From: Streptomyces sp. NRRL S-244 | GTDB taxonomy: Bacteria > Actinomycetota > Actinomycetes > Streptomycetales > Streptomycetaceae | Length of the DNA stretch: 64,000 nucleotides | Direction of reading: 5' to 3' | Assembly (NCBI RefSeq): GCF_000717915.1 | Contig: NZ_JOCX01000028.1 | Span: 1 to 64,000 of the forward strand | Shown here: positions 8,060 through 17,039 of the stretch, piece after piece | How positions within the stretch are numbered: the stretch's first letter is position 1 | Layout of the letters: each line of letters starts with the position of its first letter | Made by a program: the position numbers and the translations under genes | The notes under the pieces: generated by a model | Seen by the model: only the letters and a program-made list of their open reading frames with translations | Database searches by the model: none | Told to the model about the DNA's origin: nothing

Positions 8060-11000
8060 ATGGGGTGGGGTGTGAGAAGATCTCACAGGAGAGGGCTTTC
8101 TGCGGCGCTGGCCGCAATAGTCCTCTCAGGCGTACTTCCAGGTTCCGTAGCGGTAGCCGATAGCAAAGTCCGGCCAGTGCTGCCCGAGCTGAAGCAGCCG
8201 AAGGCCGTACCAGTCAAGCAAGTGCGCTGGGACGGGGAGGCCGGCCCTGATGCCGCAGCGGAGAATCCGCGGCCTGCCGCCAAGACCGCCTGGCCGGCGG
8301 CAGGCTCGGCCGAAGTGGACCTGAGTACCGGACCGGTGTCCAAGGCATTTCTCTCCGACGTCGCCAACGCTCCGGCCGTCGACTCGGGCCCGCGGCGTGC
8401 GGGCAAGCTTCCCGTCGCCGTGTCCGCAGCGCCAGGCAAAGCCGCCGAGGCCCCGGCGAAGGTGAAGATCCAGGTCGCTGCCAAGGACTCTGCCCGTAAG
8501 GCCGGCATCGACGGACTGCTGCTGTCCGTCGGCCGGGGCGACGGCTCCCAGCAGTCCGGGACCGCGCGCGTCGAGGTGGACTACAGCACCTTCCGGGACG
8601 CCTACGGCGGTGACTATGCCGCCCGCCTGCACCTGGTTGAGCTTCCGGCCTGCGCCCTCACCACTCCGAACCTTGCCGAGTGTCAGACGCAGAAGCCGCT
8701 CCAGACCCGAAACGACACCCGCTCCGGGAAGGTCACCGCCGAAGTCACCGCTCCGGCCGCGCACGCAGCGACGGCCAAGACCGGCCAGGCGGCCAATGCA
8801 TCCGGCGCGTCGGCACCGGCGGCGACCGTGCTGGGCGTGACCGCCGACACCTCCGGCCCGACCGGCGACTACAAGGCGACCTCCCTTCAGCCCTCCGGTG
8901 CATGGAGCGGCGGAGGCTCCAACGGGGCCTTCACCTGGTCCTACAACATCCCGGTACCGTCCGTCCCCAGCGGCCGCACACCCAACGTCTCCCTGAGCTA
9001 CAACTCCCAGTCCGTGGACGGACGCATGGCGGCGTCCAACAACCAAGCGTCCTGGATCGGTGACGGCTGGGACTGGGAGCCGGGGTTCATCGAACGCAAG
9101 TACAAGGCTTGTGACGACGACAAGACGGGTGGCACCAACACCACCAAGGTCGGCGACCGGTGCTGGTTCAACGACAACGCAACCCTGTCGCTGGGCGGCA
9201 AGTCCACTGAGCTCGTCTTCGAGCAGGGCAAGGGCTGGCATCCGGCCTCCGATTCCGGCGAGAAGGTAGAGAAACTGACCGGCGCCATCAACGGCGACCA
9301 GGGCACGGCCGGAGTCGACGGTGCGGGCGAGCACTGGAAGGTCACCACGACCGACGGAACCCAGTACTTCTTCGGCCTGAATCGTCTCCCGGGCTGGAAG
9401 GACAACGGCGCGGCCGCCGACGACCCGACGACGAACTCCACTTGGACCGTCCCGGTCTTCGGCAACCAGGCCGGCGAGCCCTGCTACAACGCATCCTTCG
9501 CGAGCGCATGGTGCCAGCAGGCATGGCGATGGCAGGTCGACTACATCGTCACGCCCGGCGGCGATGCCTCGGCGTACTACTGGAAGACGGAGACCAACAA
9601 CTACGGCCGCAACGTCTCCACCACCACCGGCAAGGCCACCGTCACCCCCTACATCCGCGGCGGCTGGCTCGACCACATCGACTACGGCCTGCGCTCGGAT
9701 GTCGTCTACACCGGCAAGGCGATGGGCAAGGTCCAGTTCGATGTCCAGGAGCGATGCCTGAGCGGGTGCGGGACCTTCGACGAGACGACCTCGAAGAATT
9801 GGCCCGACGCGCCCTACGACCTGTTCTGCAAGGACGGGTCCACTGAGTGCAAGAGCCAGTTCGCGCCGACCTTCTGGTCGCGTATGCGCCTCACCGGCAT
9901 CACCACCAAGATCCTCACCAGTGGCGCGTACAAGGACGTCGATTCGTGGACGCTCGATCACTCCTTCCCTCCAGCCGGCGACGGCATTTCCAGGCCCATG
10001 TGGCTGAAGTCCATCACCCGTACCGGCAAGGCCGGCGACGCAGCCGGCACCACTCCTCTGACCGTCTCCTTCGCGAGCGAGCAGAAGTCGAACCGCGTCG
10101 ACAGCACCGGTGACGGCCTCGCTCCCTTCGTCCGGCTCCGCATGAGCCAGATCACCACGGAGTCCGGCGGGACCATCGGGGTCACCTACTCGCAGCCCGA
10201 CTGCACGGCCACCACTCTGCCGGCAGCCGACGCTTCGAACACCACCCGCTGCTACCCCGTCAAATGGGCTTGGGAGGGTGACACCTCCAAGGTCGACTGG
10301 TTTAACAGCTATGTCGTCACCCAGGTCACCGAAGGTGACAATCTCGCCGAGTCACCGGACAAGGTGACCTCCTACTCCTACCTGGGCGGAGCCGCCTGGG
10401 CCAAGGACAGCAGCGAGTTCACCAAGGCTGATGACCGGGTCCACTCGGTCTCGCGCGGATACGGACTGGTCCAGACCCGCACCGGGGCCGGCGACGATCC
10501 GAAGACGCTGTCCGAGACCCGCTACTTCCGAGGCCTCGACGGCAACGAAGTCAAGGACAGCACCGGCACTCCGGTCACCGACCGCCTGCAGTTCGCGGGC
10601 ATGCCACGGGAAACCGCTGGCTACGACGGTGACGACACCAACAAGCTCGTCAGCGCTACCTCCTACACTCCGTGGCGCTCGGCCAACGTTGCCAAGCGCG
10701 CCCGGCCTGGACTGCCCGACCTCGAGTCCTACAAGACCGGGACCGAGAAGACGGCAACCCGCACCGCCGTCACTGGCGGGACCCGCACGACCGAGACGAA
10801 CCGTCACTTCGACGAGTACGGCATGGTCGACACAGAATCGGCTACCGGAGACACCTCCAAGGAGGGCGACGAAACCTGCGTCGTCACCAGCCGCGCGCGC
10901 AACACCAACAGCTGGATCCTCGACAAGGTCAGCCAGGTCGTGACCGTCGCCGTTCCCTGCGGCACGGCATCGACCGGACCCGCGGACACCATCAGTGACG

Positions 11001-14000
11001 TTCGCACGTACTACGACAACGGGGCCCTGGGCACCCTGCCCGGCCTTGGCTTGCCCACGAAGACGGAGACCATCAACGGCAAGGGTGACGGCTACGACAC
11101 CCAAATGTCCGTACCCTCCACCTGCGGCGCGGCCAAGAACCAGCTCTGCTACGACATGTACGGCCGCCAGCTCGCCGTCGCGGACCCGTACGACAAGGTC
11201 ACGACGACCACGTACACGCCCGCCACCGGCGAGGTACCGACCACTCTGTCGGTCACCAACCCCAAGGGCCACACCGCCACGGCGGAACTTGACCCCCTGC
11301 GTGGCCAGACCACCAAGAAGACCGACGTCAACGGCAAGGTGTCCACGCTCACCTACGATGCCCTGGGCCGGATCAAGAAGGTCTGGCTACCCAACTGGCC
11401 GGCCGAGGACTACCCGGACAAACCGAGTCGCACCTTCGACTACCTGGTTCGCACCGACGGCCCGAACGTCGTCACCTCGAAGTCGCTCACCCACGACCTG
11501 CAGTACGCGACCACGTACTCCATCCAGGACGGTCTCCTGCGCGAACGACAGACGCAGACCCAGTCGCCCGACCGGACAGGACGCCTGATCACCGAGGCGT
11601 TCTACGACACCCGCGGACTCGCCTGGCGGAACTCCGGCACCTACTACGCCGAAGGCGTTCCCTCGGCACAACTGGTGACCGGCAGCACTCTGACCTACCC
11701 GGCTTCCACCGACACCCTCTTCGACGGCGCCGGACGCCCCACCGCCGTCATCTCCAAGAAATTCGGCGTCGAAACGAAGCGGGCCACCACCAGCTACACG
11801 GGCGACACCACCACCGTCGTCCCGCCCCAGGGCGGCACCGCGACCACCACCGTCGTCGACGCACTCGGCCGTACCGTCGAGCTCAAGGAGTACACCGACG
11901 CCGCCCGCACGGCATCCCAGTCCACCCTCTACACCTACAACAAGCTCGGCCGCCTCGGCCAGGTGACGGACGCCTCCAACGCCAAGTGGACCTACACCTA
12001 CGACGTCCGCGGCCTGCAGACCGAGGCCACTGACCCGGACAAGGGCACCACCAAAACCGCCTACGACAAGGGTGGCCGGGCCACAGACGTCACCGACGCA
12101 CGCAACGTCACCATCCACACCGACTACGACGAACTCGGTCGGCCCACCGCCACCAAGCAGGGCACCACGACCCTGACGGCACAGACCTACGACACCGTCG
12201 CCAAGGGCCAGCTGACCAAGTCCGCCCGGTACGTCGACGGCAAGGCCTACACCTCGGAAGTCCTCTACTACGACGACCTGTACCAGCCCATCGAAACCCA
12301 GGTGACGATCCCCTCCAGCCCCGACACCGGAGCGCTGGCGGGCACCTACAACTGGGTCACCACCTACGACATCACCGGCAACGTCACCAGCACCGAGCAG
12401 CCCGCCATGGGCGGCCTCCCCGCCGAGGTGGTCGAGAGCACCTACACCGCCGTCTCCGGCCTACTCAACACGATGAACGCCGGCAGCAGCCGCCTCGTCA
12501 CATCCATGCAGTACGACCACTACGGACGCAACATCCGCCAAGAACGCGGAGCGGCCGGCCAACGCATCTACCAAACGACCGAGTACGACGAGCACACCAG
12601 CGCCGTCACCCACACCTACACCGACCGCGACATTGCGCCCAAGCGCATCGAGGAGACCCAGTACACCTACGACCCCGCAGGCAACGTCACCTCGATCGCC
12701 ACCGCCTACGGCCAGGACACCCAGCGCACCACCGACACCCAGTGCGTCAGCCTCGATGCCCTGCGCCGCGCCACTCAGGCCTGGACCAATAAGGGTGAGA
12801 CCTGCGCGGCAACCCCGTCAGCGAGCGTCATTGGCGGTGAGGACCCGTACTGGACCACGTACACCTACGACGCCGTCGGCAACCGCAAGAAGGAGACCAA
12901 GCACAAGACGGCCTCCGGCCCGACTGCCGACACCGTGCGGACGTACTCGGCCCCGACCGCCGGTAAGCACGACCTGACCAAGGTCACCCAGACTGGAACC
13001 GACGCCCACGACGAAACCTTCACCTACGACCAGACGGGCAACACCAAGACCCGTAAGAGCGGCACTGCGGAAACCCAGTACCTCGAGTGGGACGCCGAAG
13101 GCCACCTCAAGTCCCTGGCCCAAGGCACGTCCACGAGCTCATTCCTCTACGACGCCTCCGGCCAGCGCCTCCTGCGCAAGGACACCACCGGCACCACCCT
13201 CTACCTCCCCGCCGGCAACGAACTCAAGCTCGACAAGGCCGGCAAGGTCACAGGCACCCGCTACTACGGCAGCATCGCCCTGCGCACCGCAGGAAAGATC
13301 GCCTACACCCTCACCGACCACCACAACACCAGCACCACCCAGATCGCAGGTGACACCACGCAGGCCGTCACCCGGCGCAAGACCGGCCTGTTCGGCGACG
13401 ACCGAGGCCCCCAGCCCACCTGGGCCGGCGACAAGGGCTTCGTGGGCGGAACGGAAGACAAGGACTCCGGCCTCACCCACATCGGCGCACGCGAGTACGA
13501 CCCCACGATCGGCCGGTTCGTCTCGGTGGACCCGATCATGGACCTCAGCGATTCCCAACAGATGCATGGGTACACGTACTCCAACAGCAACCCGCTCACC
13601 TTCTCGGACCCCACCGGCCTGTACACCGACGACGGCACGGGCCACTCCACGAGGCGAGACGGCACCCAGACCAAGCATCGCGAGCCGGACGGGACCTATG
13701 CGGACGAGGGGCCCAGCGATAACGACGAAGCCTCGGCCGACAACATCGAAAACGAGGTCGAGCGCTACATAACGAACACTGCCCGGGCATACATGGACAG
13801 TGCCACGTATGCCGCCTTCAGGAGTGAATACGAGAAGGCGATGAGCGCATACCGGGCGAAATCTGGGTTCACTACCGAGAACGACCGAATATCCATGGCC
13901 GCCAACATATGCATGGGCCCTGGCACAGTGCAGTGCCCCGAAGAGGTTCGGAGAGCCTTCCTTGGCCTGGACCTTCTCAAATCCGCCCAATTCCCAGGCT

Positions 14001-14815
14001 ACGAAGGAATGCCAGGCGCAGGGATGCCGATGGCTCCACTACCCGGCGCAGGGGTGCGCATCGGAAAGAGGGTCAACACGGGCTGCATGTGCTTCCTTGC
14101 AGGCACAGAGGTCGTGATGGCGGACGGCAGCCTCAAAAAGATCGAGGAAGTTAATGTCGATGACGAAGTCCTGGCAACAGACCCCAGGTCCGGTGAAACC
14201 TCCAAACAGCGCGTAACCCGGCTGATCAGGACCGAGAACGACAAACACTTCAACAAGCTCTCAATCGTCACACCTGCCGGGGTCGAACAGCTCACAGCCA
14301 CACAGGAACACCCCTTCTGGTCACCTTCACAGAAGGCCTGGGTTGAAGCTCGCGAACTGACACCCGGCATGACGCTCCTGACAGGGGCTGGCGGCACGGC
14401 GATCGTCGCAGGCAACGAGGCGTACACGCAGCACGCGCCGACATTTAACCTGACCATCGAGAACCTACACACGTACTATGTGCTGGCGGGCGAGACCCCG
14501 GTACTCGTTCACAACAGTACGTGCCCTGAGTATGAGAACCCGGGGCACCATGACCCGACGGGTGGCCCGAATCCGTATGTCCCGAAGAAGGCGGTGCTGC
14601 CGGGTGATGCTGAGGAGCAATTCGCCAAGAGCGTCCTCGTCGACGGCACTAGGTGGACCAAGGTCGGTTCCGGCAAGGATGCCGAATACTACCGCTACTT
14701 CGATGACGGCAACGGTAAGTGGCACTGGAGTGGCAGTACCCGTGGTGTGACGAAGTCGGGTACTCCGGTTCCGATTCCGATGAGTCGTGTTCCAATTCAG
14801 GTCAAGAGAGGCTAG
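8060..14815 (+). CDS. RHS-repeat polymorphic toxin with HINT domain
   Basis: 2251 residues. The N-terminus (about 1-35) is an Arg-rich secretion signal ending near VAVADS. About 36-300 is a low-complexity Ala/Pro region, followed by an RHS-associated N-terminal beta region (PNVSLSYNSQSVDG, GWDWEPGF). YD/RHS repeats run from about 1050 to 1770 (LTYDALGRI, YTYDVRGLQTEAT, TTYDITGNV). The conserved core (GAREYDPTIGRFVSVDPI, NPLTFSDPTGL) ends near 1855. A HINT autoprocessing domain spans about 2009-2152, from CMCFLAGTEV with catalytic Cys2009 or Cys2011 to VLVHN. The last 99 residues are the toxin tip, of unrecognised family. An alternative GTG start at 8072 has a better ribosome site (GGGGTGGGG). 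The immunity gene follows by 2 bp. Confidence 0.93.
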   Translation: MGWGVRRSHRRGLSAALAAIVLSGVLPGSVAVADSKVRPVLPELKQPKAVPVKQVRWDGEAGPDAAAENPRPAAKTAWPAAGSAEVDLSTGPVSKAFLSDVANAPAVDSGPRRAGKLPVAVSAAPGKAAEAPAKVKIQVAAKDSARKAGIDGLLLSVGRGDGSQQSGTARVEVDYSTFRDAYGGDYAARLHLVELPACALTTPNLAECQTQKPLQTRNDTRSGKVTAEVTAPAAHAATAKTGQAANASGASAPAATVLGVTADTSGPTGDYKATSLQPSGAWSGGGSNGAFTWSYNIPVPSVPSGRTPNVSLSYNSQSVDGRMAASNNQASWIGDGWDWEPGFIERKYKACDDDKTGGTNTTKVGDRCWFNDNATLSLGGKSTELVFEQGKGWHPASDSGEKVEKLTGAINGDQGTAGVDGAGEHWKVTTTDGTQYFFGLNRLPGWKDNGAAADDPTTNSTWTVPVFGNQAGEPCYNASFASAWCQQAWRWQVDYIVTPGGDASAYYWKTETNNYGRNVSTTTGKATVTPYIRGGWLDHIDYGLRSDVVYTGKAMGKVQFDVQERCLSGCGTFDETTSKNWPDAPYDLFCKDGSTECKSQFAPTFWSRMRLTGITTKILTSGAYKDVDSWTLDHSFPPAGDGISRPMWLKSITRTGKAGDAAGTTPLTVSFASEQKSNRVDSTGDGLAPFVRLRMSQITTESGGTIGVTYSQPDCTATTLPAADASNTTRCYPVKWAWEGDTSKVDWFNSYVVTQVTEGDNLAESPDKVTSYSYLGGAAWAKDSSEFTKADDRVHSVSRGYGLVQTRTGAGDDPKTLSETRYFRGLDGNEVKDSTGTPVTDRLQFAGMPRETAGYDGDDTNKLVSATSYTPWRSANVAKRARPGLPDLESYKTGTEKTATRTAVTGGTRTTETNRHFDEYGMVDTESATGDTSKEGDETCVVTSRARNTNSWILDKVSQVVTVAVPCGTASTGPADTISDVRTYYDNGALGTLPGLGLPTKTETINGKGDGYDTQMSVPSTCGAAKNQLCYDMYGRQLAVADPYDKVTTTTYTPATGEVPTTLSVTNPKGHTATAELDPLRGQTTKKTDVNGKVSTLTYDALGRIKKVWLPNWPAEDYPDKPSRTFDYLVRTDGPNVVTSKSLTHDLQYATTYSIQDGLLRERQTQTQSPDRTGRLITEAFYDTRGLAWRNSGTYYAEGVPSAQLVTGSTLTYPASTDTLFDGAGRPTAVISKKFGVETKRATTSYTGDTTTVVPPQGGTATTTVVDALGRTVELKEYTDAARTASQSTLYTYNKLGRLGQVTDASNAKWTYTYDVRGLQTEATDPDKGTTKTAYDKGGRATDVTDARNVTIHTDYDELGRPTATKQGTTTLTAQTYDTVAKGQLTKSARYVDGKAYTSEVLYYDDLYQPIETQVTIPSSPDTGALAGTYNWVTTYDITGNVTSTEQPAMGGLPAEVVESTYTAVSGLLNTMNAGSSRLVTSMQYDHYGRNIRQERGAAGQRIYQTTEYDEHTSAVTHTYTDRDIAPKRIEETQYTYDPAGNVTSIATAYGQDTQRTTDTQCVSLDALRRATQAWTNKGETCAATPSASVIGGEDPYWTTYTYDAVGNRKKETKHKTASGPTADTVRTYSAPTAGKHDLTKVTQTGTDAHDETFTYDQTGNTKTRKSGTAETQYLEWDAEGHLKSLAQGTSTSSFLYDASGQRLLRKDTTGTTLYLPAGNELKLDKAGKVTGTRYYGSIALRTAGKIAYTLTDHHNTSTTQIAGDTTQAVTRRKTGLFGDDRGPQPTWAGDKGFVGGTEDKDSGLTHIGAREYDPTIGRFVSVDPIMDLSDSQQMHGYTYSNSNPLTFSDPTGLYTDDGTGHSTRRDGTQTKHREPDGTYADEGPSDNDEASADNIENEVERYITNTARAYMDSATYAAFRSEYEKAMSAYRAKSGFTTENDRISMAANICMGPGTVQCPEEVRRAFLGLDLLKSAQFPGYEGMPGAGMPMAPLPGAGVRIGKRVNTGCMCFLAGTEVVMADGSLKKIEEVNVDDEVLATDPRSGETSKQRVTRLIRTENDKHFNKLSIVTPAGVEQLTATQEHPFWSPSQKAWVEARELTPGMTLLTGAGGTAIVAGNEAYTQHAPTFNLTIENLHTYYVLAGETPVLVHNSTCPEYENPGHHDPTGGPNPYVPKKAVLPGDAEEQFAKSVLVDGTRWTKVGSGKDAEYYRYFDDGNGKWHWSGSTRGVTKSGTPVPIPMSRVPIQVKRG

Positions 14816-14817
14816 AT

Positions 14818-15276
14818 ATGAGATTCTTGACCGACGACGGCCGATTCGGCCTTCTTGTCGCCCCTTTGCAGGGCCGCGGAATGTTCCGGTTCCAGCTCAT
14901 CATCGACAGTCAATTGATCGGTGACACTGAACCGTGCATTCTGGGCACAGCCATGTCCAGGCTGGGAGAACTGACACATCTGGACGACGACCGGCTTAAT
15001 CTCTTGTTCTCGGACAGGGATACCGTACTCTCAGCGTTGCTGACTGAGGAGGAGCTCCACGACCGCACAACCCTGTCTATCGCCGAGTCGTTGGACGACT
15101 GGTTGATCCACGGATACGTATACAAGGGGAACGTAGTTGTGGTGGCGCGAGGTGACGAGGATGGATCACTGATGGGCCCTACGCTGGTCACCGTCGTGAC
15201 ATCTGACGAGTATGATCCGATTATCGCGGCAGCTCGCGGTTATTGGTCGAGCATCAACAGTTCCTCCATTTCGTGA
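14818..15276 (+). CDS. putative immunity protein for the RHS toxin
   Basis: 152 residues, soluble, acidic, with no signal. The ATG at 14818 lies 2 bp after the toxin stop and follows AAGAGAGG inside the toxin's last codons, so translation is coupled. The sequence alternates strands and helices (FRFQLIIDSQLIGDTEP, TAMSRLGELTHLD). This vaguely recalls the Imm42-type opening 'F..Y.I....G', but I cannot assign a family. Position and size are those of immunity genes in polymorphic toxin loci. Base composition is lower in GC than flanking housekeeping genes, in line with a horizontally exchanged toxin cassette. A longer frame from 14719 exists but overlaps the toxin and is rejected. Confidence 0.8.
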   Translation: MRFLTDDGRFGLLVAPLQGRGMFRFQLIIDSQLIGDTEPCILGTAMSRLGELTHLDDDRLNLLFSDRDTVLSALLTEEELHDRTTLSIAESLDDWLIHGYVYKGNVVVVARGDEDGSLMGPTLVTVVTSDEYDPIIAAARGYWSSINSSSIS

Positions 15277-15410
15277 TTTGCTGATTGCGATGGAAAGGAT
15301 TCGCTGTCAGATCGCCGGGGTGGGTAGGCTCTCCTGGTGAGCGATCCGACAACCTGGCCCTATCGGAAATGGGAACTTTATCCGAGCCGCCTGAATTTCC
15401 AAGCATAAAT

Positions 15411-15446
15411 CTGAAGCCCCATCAGTTACGGCTGATGGGGCTTCAG
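15411..15446. terminator. 15-bp hairpin terminator of the toxin/immunity unit
   Basis: CTGAAGCCCCATCAG and its exact complement flank a 6-nt loop (TTACGG), 135 bp past the immunity stop. It overlaps the end of the convergent recombinase remnant, so it may act in both directions. Confidence 0.8.
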
Positions 15447-15920
15447 AGGTGTCTGAGGGCAGTAGTTGACGGCTACGTTAGGGAACGGTGACTGCGCAGA
15501 GCGGTGGATCGCCACGGTCGCCGGGTTGGCCGGCGGAGTCGCGGAGGGCGTGGCCGTGGAGTTCCTTGTCATCACGACGAGTTCGATGCCCTGCTCCGGG
15601 AGGAGGGTCGCCGCCGAGTGGCGGAGATCGCGAAACCGGATGCGGCGGAGTCCTACTCGGTGGAGCAAGGTGGTGAAGTGCCGGGTGAGGGTGTCCCTTT
15701 CGATCGGGCCCTATTGGGCCGGGTGAAGACGTAGCCGCTGTCCTGCCCGCTTTCGCCTGCTGCTTCCCGTTCCTGGCGCTATCGGCTGCGGTGTTGTTCC
15801 AGGGAGCGCAGGCACGGCGTCGGCAGGGCGATGCGCCCTTCGGAACTCTGGGTCTTGGTCGGGAGGGCGGTCAGGCCCCCAGAGTTGGTGCGCTGGAGGA
15901 TACGGCGGATACTGCGCCTC
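15426..15920 (-). pseudogene. decayed tyrosine recombinase (integrase)
   Basis: Read on the minus strand in shifting frames, this gives the C-terminal half of an actinomycete integrase. The segments are LQRTNSGGLTALPTKTQSSE, GRIALPTPCLRSLEQHRSR then an in-frame stop, DSGYVFTRPN, a frameshift, and IERDTLTRHFTTLLHRVGL then RRIRFRDLRHSAATLLPEQG. The box-II motif (R..H..RH-like 'RDLRHSAAT') is plain. After GIELVV the normal GHA...Y active-site end is replaced by unrelated sequence. With one nonsense codon, at least one frameshift and a lost tyrosine, it cannot be active. It marks a former integrated element next to the toxin locus. Confidence 0.75.
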
Positions 15921-16099
15921 CGGGAGCCACTGCTGGACGCGTGGTACTACCCGGGTGACCTGCTGCTACAGGTCACCCAACCGCCGTCGGCATGAACCCC
16001 ACTCCCCGACCTCGCGGCGGCCCTGACCGACCTCCCCACCACAGACATCTCCCGCAGCGCAACCGTCGACCTCGGCCAGTTCGTGGCCGAGACCCGGCG
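15921..16099. other. no recognisable feature
   Basis: About 180 bp between two pseudogenes. Short frames exist on both strands, but none has a family resemblance or a credible ribosome site. Confidence 0.4.
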
Positions 16100-16520
16100 G
16101 TGGTCGATCGGGCGGGGGCAGAGCCAGCGTTGGGCCGCCTCTACGCTGTCGCCGCCGTTGGTGTTGAACGCGATGGCCGCCTGGGGGCGTGCCAGCGGAC
16201 CAGGTTCACGATCCGTTCGAATAGCGGGAGCAGCTGCTCCGTCTTGCGGATCCCGCCTCTGCGACCACCACGTCCCACGGGCGCTCCGCCAGCGTCGCGA
16301 CGAGTGCAGGTTCGCCCGACTTGTCGAAGACGACCAGTGCCATGGCCGCGTCGATGCCGTGTTCGCCGAAGCGGGCCAACTCCTTGTCCAGAGATTCGCG
16401 GAGAGCCTCACCGTCCACACCGGGTATCGCCTGCGGGTCGTACCCGATCACAAGTGCGTAAGTCGTGCAGCCCAGGGCTGCCACGTCCACCGCGCGCGAC
16501 TGCTTGGTCGGCCGCGCCAC
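16100..16520 (-). pseudogene. frameshifted conserved actinomycete hypothetical gene
   Basis: The first frame gives TYALVIGYDPQAIPGVDGEA, LARFGEHGIDAAMALVVFD and RPWDVVVAEAG, a protein type I recognise as common in Streptomyces but of unknown role. The sense then moves to another frame (RKTEQLLPLFERIVNLVRWH) and finally to a third (QAAIAFNTNGGDSVEAAQRW). Two indels therefore break it. A GTG at 16520 would start the intact version. It lies within the decayed stretch after the toxin locus. Confidence 0.6.
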
Positions 16521-16653
16521 CGGCGCGTCGCATTCCTCGAACTGTCCGCCCTCGCCGATACGTTCGAATAAACGTCGGTATCAGGACGCGACGGCTCACG
16601 TTGCCCGTGTCCGTTCCGACGTGCCGCATCGAATGTCCAAACAGGGGGATTGT

Positions 16654-16974
16654 ATGAACGTCGTCAAGCGCATCGGCCCACTGGCTGCCGCCGCCCTCAC
16701 CGTCGTCACCGGCACGATCGCCTTCGCCTCCTCGGCCGAGGCCGCGGGATCGTGGAAGTGCCGCTTCTGGAACGAGGGCAACTCTTGCGTCCGCACCGTG
16801 GACAACGGCTACGACGCCGAGTGGATCCGGCCGTGGGACGACGGCAAGGCCCACTACGTCGACTTCAACCTCGAATGCCAGAACGGCTACACCTACGGCG
16901 ACCAGGGCGCGTTCTGGATCAGCCCGAACCAGACCCGCAGCTACGTCCTCGCCGTCGGCGCCCGCGGCACCTGA
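16654..16974 (+). CDS. small secreted protein with an in-frame early stop
   Basis: 106 residues. A signal peptide (KRIGPLAAAALTVVTGTIAF, ending near SSAEAAGS) precedes a small Cys-containing domain (KCRFWNEGNSCVRT, LECQNGYTYG). ATG at 16654 follows AGGGGG. The frame ends at a TGA at 16972-16974, but the next 22 codons (starting RAKVIDHTSGKTFYSDYT) stay open to a TAG at 17043 and look like the natural C-terminus. A single TGG-to-TGA or CGA-to-TGA change would explain this. The product is probably a truncated extracellular protein; its function is unknown. Confidence 0.7.
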   Translation: MNVVKRIGPLAAAALTVVTGTIAFASSAEAAGSWKCRFWNEGNSCVRTVDNGYDAEWIRPWDDGKAHYVDFNLECQNGYTYGDQGAFWISPNQTRSYVLAVGARGT

Positions 16975-17039
16975 CGGGCCAAGGTCATCGACCACACCTC
17001 GGGCAAGACCTTCTACTCCGACTACACGACCAAGCTCGG

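Noticed and set aside
8126..9961. 611-codon frame opposite the RHS gene
   Set aside because: Gly/Val-rich antisense shadow without homology.
14719..14817. Longer start for the immunity gene
   Set aside because: It would overlap the toxin by about 100 bp in another frame; ATG 14818 has a good ribosome site.
16972..16974. Selenocysteine at the TGA
   Set aside because: No SECIS-like hairpin was seen directly after it and no sel genes are in view; a nonsense mutation is simpler.
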